Assembly: GCA_903845455.1 (NCBI GenBank)
Contig: CAIMXN010000058.1
Location: 1-15,266 of the forward strand
Length of the DNA: 15,266 bases
Reading direction: 5' to 3'
From: an uncultured beta proteobacterium
Lineage (GTDB): Bacteria; Pseudomonadota; Gammaproteobacteria; Burkholderiales; Burkholderiaceae
Numbering within the stretch: position 1 is the stretch's first letter; each line of letters begins with the position of its first letter. Positions 7,104 through 14,267 of the stretch are shown here, in pieces. Both the position numbers and the translations under genes were made by a program. A model generated the notes under the pieces. It did no database searches. It saw only the letters and a program-made list of their open reading frames with translations, and was not told the origin of the DNA.

Positions 7104-7679
7104 ATGACTTACCGTCGTCGTCTCAGTTCTCTTTGGAATCGGGTCGATTCCGGTGGGATTCATCAGGCGCCACGCAAGTGGCAGCCCTGGCTTAGCGACA
7201 CTGGATCATTAACTCAAAAAATTGAGCAGGCAATCGGTCAGAAATTAGAAGTAAAAATTCTGCGTGATTGCCGTCAAAACATCAATAGCGACGAAAGTCG
7301 CTATTTCCATTTCAAAGTTAAACGTTGTCGCGTTCGTGAAGTATTGCTTTGCATCAATAATGTCCCACTGGTCATGGCCCATAGTGTCATTCCCATCCAT
7401 AGCTCTTGTGGCAGCAATCATGCTATTTTACGTCTTGGTAAAAAACCTTTGGGTGCCGTGCTATTTTCAAAATTGCGTAAGCATTCTAAGAAAAAACCGC
7501 CACGCGATATTGCTCGACTGAATAAAAGTACTGCCTTGTGGAAAAAGTACTCTAAAAATAAACTCAAACTGCCTTCACCTTTATGGGCAAGACGAACCCT
7601 CTATCAATTAAAGGGACATCCTTTATTAGTCAACGAAATTTTTCTACCGGAGTTACTCAAGTATTCAGAAATGAATTAA
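7104..7679 (+). CDS. ubiC: Chorismate--pyruvate lyase (chorismate lyase)
   Basis: Converts chorismate to 4-hydroxybenzoate plus pyruvate, the first committed step of ubiquinone synthesis. It is 191 aa, matching the family. The N-terminal WLSDTGSLTQKI, ESRYFHFKVKRCRVREVLLC, PLVMAHSVIP, LGKKPLGAVLF, PLWARRTLYQLKGHPLLVNE and IFLPELL blocks align in order with UbiC. Arg78 (in REVLL) and Glu178 (in NEIFLP) correspond to the active-site Arg and Glu of the E. coli enzyme. It begins 2 nt after the helicase stop with no obvious Shine-Dalgarno of its own, so translation may be coupled. The protein is rich in Lys/Arg. Its TAA shares the tetranucleotide TTAA (7676-7679) with the convergent hemD stop. Confidence 0.88.
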   Translation: MTYRRRLSSLWNRVDSGGIHQAPRKWQPWLSDTGSLTQKIEQAIGQKLEVKILRDCRQNINSDESRYFHFKVKRCRVREVLLCINNVPLVMAHSVIPIHSSCGSNHAILRLGKKPLGAVLFSKLRKHSKKKPPRDIARLNKSTALWKKYSKNKLKLPSPLWARRTLYQLKGHPLLVNEIFLPELLKYSEMN

Positions 7680-8533
7680 TTCAAACTGAACCAAACTTGA
7701 CTAGCCTTCATCAGCGCCTCATCTCCAGGCTCGCAAATAAAAACTTTTCCAAAGCCGATGGCTTTAGCTGCCTCACCAATTTTTTGATGAGGGCAAATAG
7801 CACTGGCGTCAAGCAGCGTTTGCTTAAACTTATTCTGCATGACTTCTCCGAGATAGCGCACTGCTTCTGAAGAGGTAAGCAACCAAAGAGATTGAGAAAA
7901 ATCTATCTCGTGAATCGCTTCCCAAGCAGGGTTGTCAATATCTAAAGGCATTCTTGTATAAACCGATATCGTCTCAACCATTGCGCCTGCAGCCTTCAGA
8001 GTATCTGCCAACCAATCGCGCCCACCCTCACCTTTAAAAATCACTACCTTATGCTCAGACCAATCTGCATTGAGTGATTGTAATTTTTTCCACAAACCTT
8101 CTGAATCCCAATGTTCATTATTTTCAGGAATTAAGATCCTGGTGGGGGTTTCTTCAAGCCCGACACCATGATGATGTAAAGCAAGTTCGCTACTGCCCCC
8201 CATTACTCCGATTGGGATGATCTTTTTTGATAAGTCTTGCCATGATCGTCCCAGTAAACGCATAGTGCATTCAATCGCATTTGGGCTCACAAAGATCGCC
8301 AGATCGACATCTTTCAAAACAGTAGTAATGTGGTCTGCTAAAGAATCTACCTGAGAACCACTAATGTCATTCTCTTTCGGAATAATCGTGAGCAAAGGCA
8401 AAGAAAGTATTGTGGGTAAACTTTGTTTGCCTTGTTTTACTAGCTCGTCATTTTTCAAACTAGCAGTAAGCAGCTCAATAAGCTGACGGGCCTGACCTGC
8501 CGGCCTGGTAACAATAATTGTCTGCGCGTTCAA
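7676..8533 (-). CDS. hemD: Uroporphyrinogen-III synthase
   Basis: Cyclises and inverts ring D of hydroxymethylbilane to uroporphyrinogen III, the common precursor of haem, sirohaem and cobalamin. It is 285 aa, a little longer than typical. HemD sequences diverge widely, but the N-terminal TIIVTRPAGQARQLIELL, FVSPNAIE, GGSSELALHHHGV, VVIFKGEGGRDWLADTLKAAGA followed by VETISVYTR, and LLTSSEAVRYL are all HemD hallmarks. The start is TTG (8531-8533): AGGTGG lies at the right distance (8539-8544 complement), and the codon directly before it is an in-frame TGA, which excludes anything longer. hemC ends 25 nt upstream, so hemC-hemD form an operon. It is convergent with ubiC, with a 4-bp overlap. Confidence 0.92.
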   Translation of the reverse strand: MNAQTIIVTRPAGQARQLIELLTASLKNDELVKQGKQSLPTILSLPLLTIIPKENDISGSQVDSLADHITTVLKDVDLAIFVSPNAIECTMRLLGRSWQDLSKKIIPIGVMGGSSELALHHHGVGLEETPTRILIPENNEHWDSEGLWKKLQSLNADWSEHKVVIFKGEGGRDWLADTLKAAGAMVETISVYTRMPLDIDNPAWEAIHEIDFSQSLWLLTSSEAVRYLGEVMQNKFKQTLLDASAICPHQKIGEAAKAIGFGKVFICEPGDEALMKASQVWFSLN

Positions 8534-8558
8534 TCAGACCACCTGCTTTACGAATGGT

Positions 8559-9530
8559 TTACTTGGGTAAACCATTGGGCAATAGGGCGGCTGCACCCTG
8601 TGCAATTAAATCCTGCGCTACTGCTAAACCCAGTGCTTCAGCTTCAGCAATGTTTTGTACTGCACCATGAGCATGAGCCAAACAAATCGCTTTACCATCT
8701 ACGCTTGCTACAAAAGAACGAATTTGCATCTGATTTTGTTCCCACGTAGCGTACGCTGCTAAAGGAACTTCGCAAGAGCCTCCGAGTTGACGCGATACCA
8801 TCCGCTCAGCAGAGATCGCCAGCAAGGTTGATAAATCACTCAAAGGCGCAAGCCACTGTTTAATATGAGGATGCTTGCTAAGCGTTTCAATACCCAGGGC
8901 ACCTTGACCAGCTGCTGGGGTGTATGGGTCAAAAGGCAGGAGTGCTTTGATACGACTCTCTAACCCTAAACGCTTGAGACCAGCGGCAGCCAAAATGATG
9001 GCTTGATACTCACCACGATCTAACTTAGCCATACGGGTGTCTAAATTGCCACGCAGGGGATGCACCTCTAAATGAGGAAAACGTGCCCGTAAGACTGCTT
9101 CACGACGCAAACTGGAGGTGCCCACTACTGCGCCGCGAGGAAGATCTTCCAAACTGGTGAAATCATTGGAAACAAAGGCATCTCGTGCATCCTCACGCGC
9201 CATGACACAGGCCAGATCAAAACCTTTTGGCATCACCATGGGGACGTCTTTGAGGGAATGCACCGCCAAATCCGCACGGCCATCTTCTAGGGCAGCTTCG
9301 AGCTCTTTGACAAATAAACCCTTACCACCGACTTTGGAGAGGGCTCTGTCCAAAATTTGATCACCCCGGGTTGTCATACCCAAAATCTGTACATCACAGG
9401 CTGGATAGAGCGTTTTAAGGCAATCCCGGACGTGTTCAGCCTGCCACATGGCAAGCCGACTCTCACGGGAGGCGATTACTAGGCGGCTCGGGGGGCTGGG
9501 TGTGACTGAAGAATTGGGGATTTGGGACAT
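8559..9530 (-). CDS. hemC: Porphobilinogen deaminase (hydroxymethylbilane synthase)
   Basis: Polymerises four porphobilinogens to hydroxymethylbilane. It is 323 aa from the ATG at 9528-9530. Motifs are LVIASRESRLAMWQAEHV, TTRGDQILD, VGGKGLFVKELE, AVHSLKDVPM (residues 89-98), GTSSLRREA, LRGNLDTRMAKLDRGEYQA, AAGQGALGIE, and GGSCEVPLAAYA with Cys253, which binds the dipyrromethane cofactor. The frame is open for another 34 codons upstream (to 9632), but that extension would run into argH and looks non-homologous, so I use the ATG just before the conserved region. No Shine-Dalgarno is evident. It is the first gene of hemC-hemD and diverges from argH across 43 bp. Confidence 0.96.
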   Translation of the reverse strand: MSQIPNSSVTPSPPSRLVIASRESRLAMWQAEHVRDCLKTLYPACDVQILGMTTRGDQILDRALSKVGGKGLFVKELEAALEDGRADLAVHSLKDVPMVMPKGFDLACVMAREDARDAFVSNDFTSLEDLPRGAVVGTSSLRREAVLRARFPHLEVHPLRGNLDTRMAKLDRGEYQAIILAAAGLKRLGLESRIKALLPFDPYTPAAGQGALGIETLSKHPHIKQWLAPLSDLSTLLAISAERMVSRQLGGSCEVPLAAYATWEQNQMQIRSFVASVDGKAICLAHAHGAVQNIAEAEALGLAVAQDLIAQGAAALLPNGLPK

Positions 9531-9573
9531 AACATTTAAAATAATCAAAGACCTACACCAATATACTGCGTTT
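9531..9573. promoter_or_regulatory. Compact divergent hemC/argH promoter region
   Basis: Only 43 bp separate the hemC and argH start codons. On the plus strand a good -10, TATACT (9562-9567), lies just 6 nt before the argH ATG, so the predicted start of transcription falls on or beside the ATG itself. The matching -35 is poor. On the minus strand TTGGTG (complement around 9553-9558) and TTAAAT, 16 bp apart, could serve hemC and would also place its start very near the ATG. Neither gene has a Shine-Dalgarno, consistent with leaderless or nearly leaderless mRNAs. Confidence 0.45.
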
Positions 9574-10992
9574 ATGAGCACATCAAAAAATTCCTTAGCC
9601 AACAAAGCCCAAGCTTGGTCGGCCCGTTTCAACGAACCTGTCGATGAACTGGTCCAGCGCTATACCGCCTCGATTGGATTTGATCAACGCTTTGCCTTAG
9701 TGGATATCGCTGGCTCGCTAGCCCATGCAGAGATGTTGGCCACCCAAAAAATTATCAGTGCCCAAGATTTGGCAGATATTCAAAAAGGCATGGCTCAAAT
9801 TAAGACTGAGATCGAGTCTGGTCAGTTTGAATGGCAACTCGCCTTAGAAGATGTGCACCTTAATATTGAAGCGCGCTTAACTGCTTTAGTTGGTGATGCT
9901 GGAAAACGCTTACATACTGGCCGTTCACGCAATGACCAAGTAGCGACCGATTTACGGTTGTGGCTACGCGGCAGTGTTGATGAGATTGCTGCCACCCTCA
10001 AAACTGTACGCAGCGCTCTTTTGGATTTGGCCGAAAAACATGCTGGCACCATCATGCCCGGCCACACTCATCTACAAGTGGCACAACCAATAACCTTTGG
10101 CCATCACTTGATGGCTTATTACGAAATGTTCACTCGTGATGGCAGTCGCTTAGTGGATTTACGGGCGCGTTTTAATCGCCTGCCGTTAGGTGCAGCCGCT
10201 TTAGCTGGTACAAGCTATCCCATTGACCGAGAACAAGTAGCCCGCACTTTAGGTTTTGATGGTATTTGCAATAACTCATTGGATGCTGTTTCAGATCGTG
10301 ACTTTGCTATCGAGTTCTGCGCCTTCGCCTCAATCTTAATGATGCATGTCTCACGCCTCTCTGAAGAGTTAGTGCTTTGGCTTAGTCCGCGTTTTGGCTT
10401 TATCGATTTACCTGACCGCTTCTGCACAGGCAGTTCAATCATGCCGCAGAAAAAGAATCCTGACGTTCCAGAATTGGCTCGCGGTAAGACCGGTCGTGTA
10501 TATGGTGATTTGATGTCTTTGTTAACGCTCATGAAGAGTCAGCCATTGGCTTATAACAAAGATAATCAAGAGGACAAAGAGCCTTTGTTTGATGCGGTTG
10601 ATACCGTGCAAGACACCTTACGCATCTTTGCTAATATGATTCCCTATATTGAAGTGAAGGCTGATGTCATGAAGGCAGCAGCTGAAGAAGGCTTTGCTAC
10701 CGCAACCGATTTGGCTGATTACCTAGTCAAAAAAGGTTTAGCCTTTCGGGATGCTCACGAAGCCGTAGCTCATGCAGTCAAAGCTTGCGTAGGCAGACAT
10801 TGCATGCTGACCGACCTTAGTCTTGCTGAGTTGCGCTTTGCTTGTGGCTTAGACAATCGCCCTGAACTGATCGGTGATGATGTTTTTGTATTGCTCACCG
10901 TTGATGGTTCTGTAAATTCTCGTCAACACGCTGGCGGCACTGCACCTGCTCAAGTACTTGCTGCAATTAAACGAGGTCGTACAGATCTCTAA
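9574..10992 (+). CDS. argH: Argininosuccinate lyase
   Basis: Last step of arginine synthesis: argininosuccinate to arginine plus fumarate. It is 472 aa, normal size for the fumarase/aspartase superfamily member. Visible are WSARFNEPVD at the N-terminus, LEDVHLNIEARL, LHTGRSRNDQVATDLRLW, MPGHTHLQVAQP (Thr165-His166, acid/base region), SLDAVSDRDFAIEF, and the superfamily signature GSSIMPQKKNPDVPE (286-300) with its catalytic Ser loop, plus YNKDNQEDKE. An upstream in-frame ATG at 9448 would add 42 residues lying inside hemC and is rejected. There is no Shine-Dalgarno; see the adjacent -10 box. The TRAP small subunit starts 5 nt after the stop, implying cotranscription. Confidence 0.96.
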   Translation: MSTSKNSLANKAQAWSARFNEPVDELVQRYTASIGFDQRFALVDIAGSLAHAEMLATQKIISAQDLADIQKGMAQIKTEIESGQFEWQLALEDVHLNIEARLTALVGDAGKRLHTGRSRNDQVATDLRLWLRGSVDEIAATLKTVRSALLDLAEKHAGTIMPGHTHLQVAQPITFGHHLMAYYEMFTRDGSRLVDLRARFNRLPLGAAALAGTSYPIDREQVARTLGFDGICNNSLDAVSDRDFAIEFCAFASILMMHVSRLSEELVLWLSPRFGFIDLPDRFCTGSSIMPQKKNPDVPELARGKTGRVYGDLMSLLTLMKSQPLAYNKDNQEDKEPLFDAVDTVQDTLRIFANMIPYIEVKADVMKAAAEEGFATATDLADYLVKKGLAFRDAHEAVAHAVKACVGRHCMLTDLSLAELRFACGLDNRPELIGDDVFVLLTVDGSVNSRQHAGGTAPAQVLAAIKRGRTDL

Positions 10993-10997
10993 GTTAC

Positions 10998-11549
10998 ATG
11001 GGTTTCTGGGCAAAACTCTCCACAGGAATTGATCGCCTAAATCAACTGTTTGGCAAACTTGCCAGCATCATGATTTTGCTCTCTTGCGTGGTCTCGGCAA
11101 TGAATGCCATTCTGAGATACAGCCTTGATATCAGTAATAACTGGCCCTTAGAACTGCAGTGGTATCTTTTTGCAGCCGCTGTGATGCTGGGCGCTTCTTA
11201 TACCCTCAAGCGTAATGAACATGTCAGAGTAGATTTAATTTATTCAGCCGTGTCGGAACGTGGACGTGTATGGATTGATTTACTCGGTCTTATTTTATTC
11301 TTAATGCCAGCCTGTCTTTTGTTTGCCTGGTTATCCTGGACCACACTCTTCTATCCCTCATGGTTGGTTAGCGAGCATTCACTCAATGCTGGCGGATTAC
11401 CGCGTTATCCGATTAAATTTATCGTGCCTTTTGGCTTCTTCATGCTCAGCTTGCAAGGCCTGTCAGAAATCATTAAACGTATCGGCATGCTCCAAGGTAA
11501 ATACATCTTGCCCGCTAACGATCTACATTACGAGAAACCATGGCAATGA
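10998..11549 (+). CDS. TRAP transporter small membrane subunit (DctQ family)
   Basis: 183-aa inner-membrane protein with about four hydrophobic segments. It is the small permease subunit of a tripartite ATP-independent periplasmic transporter that uses the sodium or proton gradient. The NNWPLELQWYLFAAAVMLGA block followed by YTLKRNEHVRVDLIY is the typical DctQ core, and the C-terminal part carries RYPIKFIVPFGFFMLSLQGLSEI. It sits 5 nt behind argH and its last 10 nt overlap the large subunit, so the pair is translationally linked. The pattern resembles subunits annotated for mannitol/haloaromatic (Fcb-type) acids; the real substrate is unknown. A periplasmic binding protein is required but is not found here. 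Confidence 0.9.
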   Translation: MGFWAKLSTGIDRLNQLFGKLASIMILLSCVVSAMNAILRYSLDISNNWPLELQWYLFAAAVMLGASYTLKRNEHVRVDLIYSAVSERGRVWIDLLGLILFLMPACLLFAWLSWTTLFYPSWLVSEHSLNAGGLPRYPIKFIVPFGFFMLSLQGLSEIIKRIGMLQGKYILPANDLHYEKPWQ

Positions 11550-13078
11550 TCCCAGTCGAGTGGCTACCGCCCCTCATGTTTGGCGGACTGATCATCTTCA
11601 TGTTGATTGGTTTTCCAGTGGCGTTTTCGTTGATGGCTGCTGGCTTATTTTTTGCAGCTATCGCCATAAGTCAGAACTTTTTTGACATAGTGTTTTTGCA
11701 AGCTATCCCCCAAAGAATCTTTGGCAGTGTTTTGGCAAATGAACTACTCTTGGCTATTCCCTTCTTTACCTTTATGGGCTCAATCCTAGAGCGCTGTGGC
11801 CTTGCAGAGGAGATGCTCGACTCTATGGGGCAGCTCTTTGGCCGTGTACGGGGCGGCTTGGGCTACTCGGTCATTATTGTGGGCTTTGTTCTAGGCGCCA
11901 TCACTGGTACCGTAGCGGCTCAGGTGATTGCCATGGCAATGATCTCTCTGCCAGTGATGATGCGTTACGGCTACAACATGCGCTACGCTACCGGCGTTTT
12001 GGCAGCCTCTGGAACCATTACGCAGCTCGTTCCTCCATCCCTAGTGCTAATCGTATTAGCAGATCAACTTAAAACCCAAACAGGCAGCGCAGATGTGGGC
12101 AGTATGTACCTTGGCGCCTGGGGTCCATCCTTGCTACAAATTGCTCTCTTTGCTCTGTACACCTTCTTTTTATCGCGTATTCGTCCAGAGTGGTTACCGG
12201 CAGTTCCTGAGAGTGAACTCAATCTCAGGGGTTGGGCACTCTGGAAAAAATGCCTCATGGGCATCATTCCATCTGCAGTGTTGATCTTCTTAGTGCTGGG
12301 TACCATCATGACGGGTATTGCTACCCCTACTGAATCTGGGGCAATGGGGGCGATGGGTGCCTTGCTCTTGGCCTGGCTCCGCAGAGCGAGTATTCCTAAT
12401 CTCAAAGGGCTCATTCAAGAGGCCTATCAAAACACTATGCGGATTACCGCGATGGTGGTCTTCATTCTGATTGGTTCGACTTGTTTCTCAGTAGTCTTCC
12501 AGGGTGTTGATGGTGGTCTCTGGGTTGAAAATCTTTTTTCTAATCTGCCTGGTGGTTGGGTGGGATTTTTAATCGTTGTGAATTTATTTATTTTCTTCCT
12601 GGCCTTCTTCTTAGACTTCTTTGAGATTGCATTCATCGTGGTGCCCATGCTGGCGCCCGTGGCAGTCAAACTACTTTCACCAGTACTACTAGATTCCATG
12701 AATGGCAATCCACAGGCTGCCGCTAGCGCTGCATTGGTTTGGTTTGGAGTGATGCTCTGCGTCAACATGCAGACCTCATTTATGCATCCCCCTTTTGGCT
12801 TTGCCTTGTTCTACCTTAGAGGAGTTGCACCTAAAGAAGTAAAGAGTAGCGATATCTACTGGGGTGCACTCCCCTGGGTAGGTTTGCAGCTCATCATGGT
12901 CGTAGTCGTTGCAGCCTTCCCAGCGCTAGTGACAACACTCCTAGATAAGCCTGCAGTAGTAGTACAAAGCCATGAATTTAATTTCACCAACGGTGATGAG
13001 AACAAATCAGAGGCAACTGCAAGCTCTAAAGATGAAGATGCGCCAGTCACCTTTCAACTAGATAAGCCAGTTAAATAA
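11540..13078 (+). CDS. TRAP transporter large membrane subunit (DctM family)
   Basis: 512-aa inner-membrane protein, the transporter core of a TRAP system. Family marks are LIGFPVAFSLMAAGL, ANELLLAIPFFTFMGSILER, AEEMLDSMGQLFGRVRGGLG, GAITGTVAAQVIAMAMISLP, LVPPSLVLIVLADQ, the signature GIATPTESGAMGAMGALLLA, and FLDFFEIAFIVVPMLAP. It is longer than the classic ~430 aa. It has extended mid-protein loops and a hydrophilic, acidic, probably cytoplasmic tail of about 50 residues after the last membrane segment. This fits the longer haloaromatic/mannitol-type subgroup. ATGs at 11540 and 11546 are both possible; the second forms an ATGA overlap with the small-subunit stop. No terminator for the plus-strand operon is obvious. 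Confidence 0.92.
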   Translation: MAMIPVEWLPPLMFGGLIIFMLIGFPVAFSLMAAGLFFAAIAISQNFFDIVFLQAIPQRIFGSVLANELLLAIPFFTFMGSILERCGLAEEMLDSMGQLFGRVRGGLGYSVIIVGFVLGAITGTVAAQVIAMAMISLPVMMRYGYNMRYATGVLAASGTITQLVPPSLVLIVLADQLKTQTGSADVGSMYLGAWGPSLLQIALFALYTFFLSRIRPEWLPAVPESELNLRGWALWKKCLMGIIPSAVLIFLVLGTIMTGIATPTESGAMGAMGALLLAWLRRASIPNLKGLIQEAYQNTMRITAMVVFILIGSTCFSVVFQGVDGGLWVENLFSNLPGGWVGFLIVVNLFIFFLAFFLDFFEIAFIVVPMLAPVAVKLLSPVLLDSMNGNPQAAASAALVWFGVMLCVNMQTSFMHPPFGFALFYLRGVAPKEVKSSDIYWGALPWVGLQLIMVVVVAAFPALVTTLLDKPAVVVQSHEFNFTNGDENKSEATASSKDEDAPVTFQLDKPVK

Positions 13079-13111
13079 CAGCTAACGATACAGCGGAGGT
13101 ATCAAGAAAGT

Positions 13112-13132
13112 AAAAAACCACCCGCAGGTGGT
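13112..13132 (-). terminator. Rho-independent terminator of the 13155-13550 lipoprotein gene
   Basis: Read on the minus strand, ACCACC, a 4-nt loop TGCG and GGTGGT form a perfect 6-bp stem (13117-13132), followed directly by six T residues (A run at 13112-13117 on the plus strand). It lies 22 nt beyond the lipoprotein stop. On the plus strand the same stem lacks a U-tract, so it would terminate the TRAP operon only weakly. Confidence 0.82.
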
Positions 13133-13154
13133 CTTGGTGTTACATTTTTGCTAT

Positions 13155-13550
13155 TTAGATTTTAACGATATGCCAAGCGCCACTTAAGAACCCATCACCG
13201 GTCTTATCTCCTGGCTTCGTATCCTTAACCCAAAAATATAGTGGCGATCCTTTATAAGCCAACTGTTTTTTTCCGTCATCACGAGTAATGATGGAGTAGC
13301 CATCTGAAACGGATGGGGTGCCATCAACCAAAAGCGGCGGCCAATTGATCGCACAAGGCCCATTACATGCAGACTTACCTGCACCAGCAGTATCTTTGTC
13401 AAAAGTATATAGAGTCATATTGTTGCTACCTACCAAGACACCATCGTTGACTTTCGTATATGGGGCCATGGCGCCACCCATCATTGATGCACAAGCTGCC
13501 AATGTAGCTATGGACAAAAACCCTATTATTAGACTTTGAATTCGTTTCAT
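13155..13550 (-). CDS. Small lipoprotein with secreted repeat of unknown function (COG4315 / Lipoprotein_15-like)
   Basis: 131 aa. The N-terminus KRIQSLIIGFLSIATLAAC is a lipoprotein signal ending in the lipobox LAAC (Cys20). The mature part shows the hallmark TLYTFDKDTAGAGKSACNGP and CAINWPPLLVDG, then YSIITRDDGKKQLAYKGSPL and LYFWVKDTKPGDKTGDG. That is the Y-x-(F/W/Y)-x-x-D repeat with the C-x-(G/N)xCAxxWPP motif of this predicted-lipoprotein family. Function is unknown; family members often lie near envelope-stress or redox genes. The start is supported by AAGGAG (13557-13562 complement) 6 nt away. A weak promoter candidate is TTGAAT (13603-13608) with TGTATT (13579-13584), 18 bp apart on the minus strand. 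It appears monocistronic, ending at the terminator at 13112-13132. Confidence 0.85.
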   Translation of the reverse strand: MKRIQSLIIGFLSIATLAACASMMGGAMAPYTKVNDGVLVGSNNMTLYTFDKDTAGAGKSACNGPCAINWPPLLVDGTPSVSDGYSIITRDDGKKQLAYKGSPLYFWVKDTKPGDKTGDGFLSGAWHIVKI

Positions 13551-13702
13551 ACATCGCTCCTTTATTTTGAAAAAAATGAATACACTTTCAACTCTACCCT
13601 GAATTCAATTTTTTTGTTTAAAGCTCACGATTTCAACTTCCGCCCATGCCAGAAATAAGTCATAAAGCAGGATTTATCAGTTTGATAGTATTTTTTTACT
13701 GA

Positions 13703-14053
13703 TTACCCATAAACTGACTGGGCTAAAAGTTTAGATAAATTTTTATAATGATTGATTGCTAACTTTGTAGGAATGACTTTCTTTTTTCTTTTATCAATAG
13801 CATGCAATACAAGCTTTATATACCCTAATTTATTAAGATTAGTGACGCGCCCATGCAAGGTCGATTGAGTGCCAAACTCCCTGAGTATCAGTAAATCACC
13901 TACTAAAATTTCAGCTTGATTTAAAAATGCCATCATCACGATATCTAGCAAGCTTTTTTCAAGAGCATCTAATTTTTTTACGCCAATGCTAGCTTCCATT
14001 ACACGGATGCGATTAAGAAATCGAAGATATGAAGAATCTATCAGAGTGATCAT
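13703..14053 (-). CDS. Winged-helix (MarR-like) DNA-binding protein
   Basis: 116 aa, no signal or membrane segment. The central part (from about residue 31) reads as a winged helix-turn-helix: a helix LDALEKSLLDIVMMAFL, a second helix about VGDLLILREFG, a recognition helix TQSTLHGRVTNLNKLGYI, then a basic wing HAIDKRKKKVIPTKLAINHY. The STLHGRVxxLxxxGYI and D-x-R-x-K-x-x-x-PT pattern is MarR-like, but the protein is shorter than typical MarR (about 140 aa) and lacks long dimerisation helices. Start ATG 14051-14053, with GGGGAT 9 nt upstream as a possible Shine-Dalgarno. No clear terminator follows. It may act on nearby inverted repeats (for example 14134-14148); that is speculation. A truncated or highly diverged regulator remains possible. 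Confidence 0.6.
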   Translation of the reverse strand: MITLIDSSYLRFLNRIRVMEASIGVKKLDALEKSLLDIVMMAFLNQAEILVGDLLILREFGTQSTLHGRVTNLNKLGYIKLVLHAIDKRKKKVIPTKLAINHYKNLSKLLAQSVYG

Positions 14054-14133
14054 TGAAATGTTATCCCCAGCAGATGAGTCTTTTTCTTCTTTAATTTCTA
14101 AACAAATACCTATAAATACTAAAGAAGGGGGTG

Positions 14134-14148
14134 TTAGTCTGTGACTAA
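14134..14148. repeat. Perfect inverted repeat, possible operator of the winged-helix gene
   Basis: TTAGTC-TGT-GACTAA is a 6+6 bp perfect palindrome with a 3-bp centre. It lies 81 bp upstream of the winged-helix start. Size and position fit an operator for a dimeric regulator such as the divergently placed or autoregulating winged-helix protein. There is no independent support. Confidence 0.35.
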
Positions 14149-14189
14149 TTGAGAAGACTGATACCTACTCTAATTCGCTAGAGAGGACG

Positions 14190-14229
14190 ACTGTTACGTA
14201 GGATTAAGAGAATCAAGTGCTGTAACAGT
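14190..14229. repeat. 8-bp inverted repeat with 24-nt loop just upstream of the orphan promoter
   Basis: ACTGTTAC (14190-14197) is perfectly complementary to GTAACAGT (14222-14229), and a G-T pair extends it on each side. The right arm ends 8 bp before the -35 box at 14238. It could be a pair of regulator half-sites or part of an RNA hairpin. Confidence 0.4.
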
Positions 14230-14237
14230 TATCAGCC

Positions 14238-14267
14238 TTGACATGTAGCCACCTTACTCCTTATAAA
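14238..14267 (+). promoter_or_regulatory. Orphan near-consensus sigma-70 promoter
   Basis: A perfect -35 TTGACA (14238-14243) is followed after 18 bp by TATAAA (14262-14267), or after 17 bp by TTATAA. It points right, into a region with no plus-strand gene and antisense to the cysteine-rich protein gene that begins at 14427. The transcript would start near 14274. It is the best-looking promoter in the window on sequence alone. Confidence 0.5.

Noticed and set aside
6557..7195. Long plus-strand ORF (212 aa, Val/Leu-rich) overlapping the helicase tail
   Set aside because: It is the frame-shifted shadow of the Gly-rich and DSRP repeat codons; no Shine-Dalgarno and it runs into ubiC.
9448..9573. 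42-residue N-terminal extension of argH
   Set aside because: It lies inside hemC in antisense and has no homology to argininosuccinate lyase; the ATG at 9574 fits family length.
9531..9632. 34-residue N-terminal extension of hemC
   Set aside because: It runs into argH coding sequence and lies before the conserved LVIASRESRLA region; the ATG at 9530 suffices.
13095..13100. Strong Shine-Dalgarno GGAGGT after the TRAP large subunit, possibly the remnant of a lost binding-protein gene
   Set aside because: No start codon or open frame follows at the right distance, and the convergent terminator begins within 20 nt; chance is the simpler explanation.
13676..13704. Short hairpin TATCA-GTT-TGATA followed by a T-run on the plus strand
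   Set aside because: No plus-strand gene ends there, the stem is only 5 bp and AT-rich; not accepted as a terminator.
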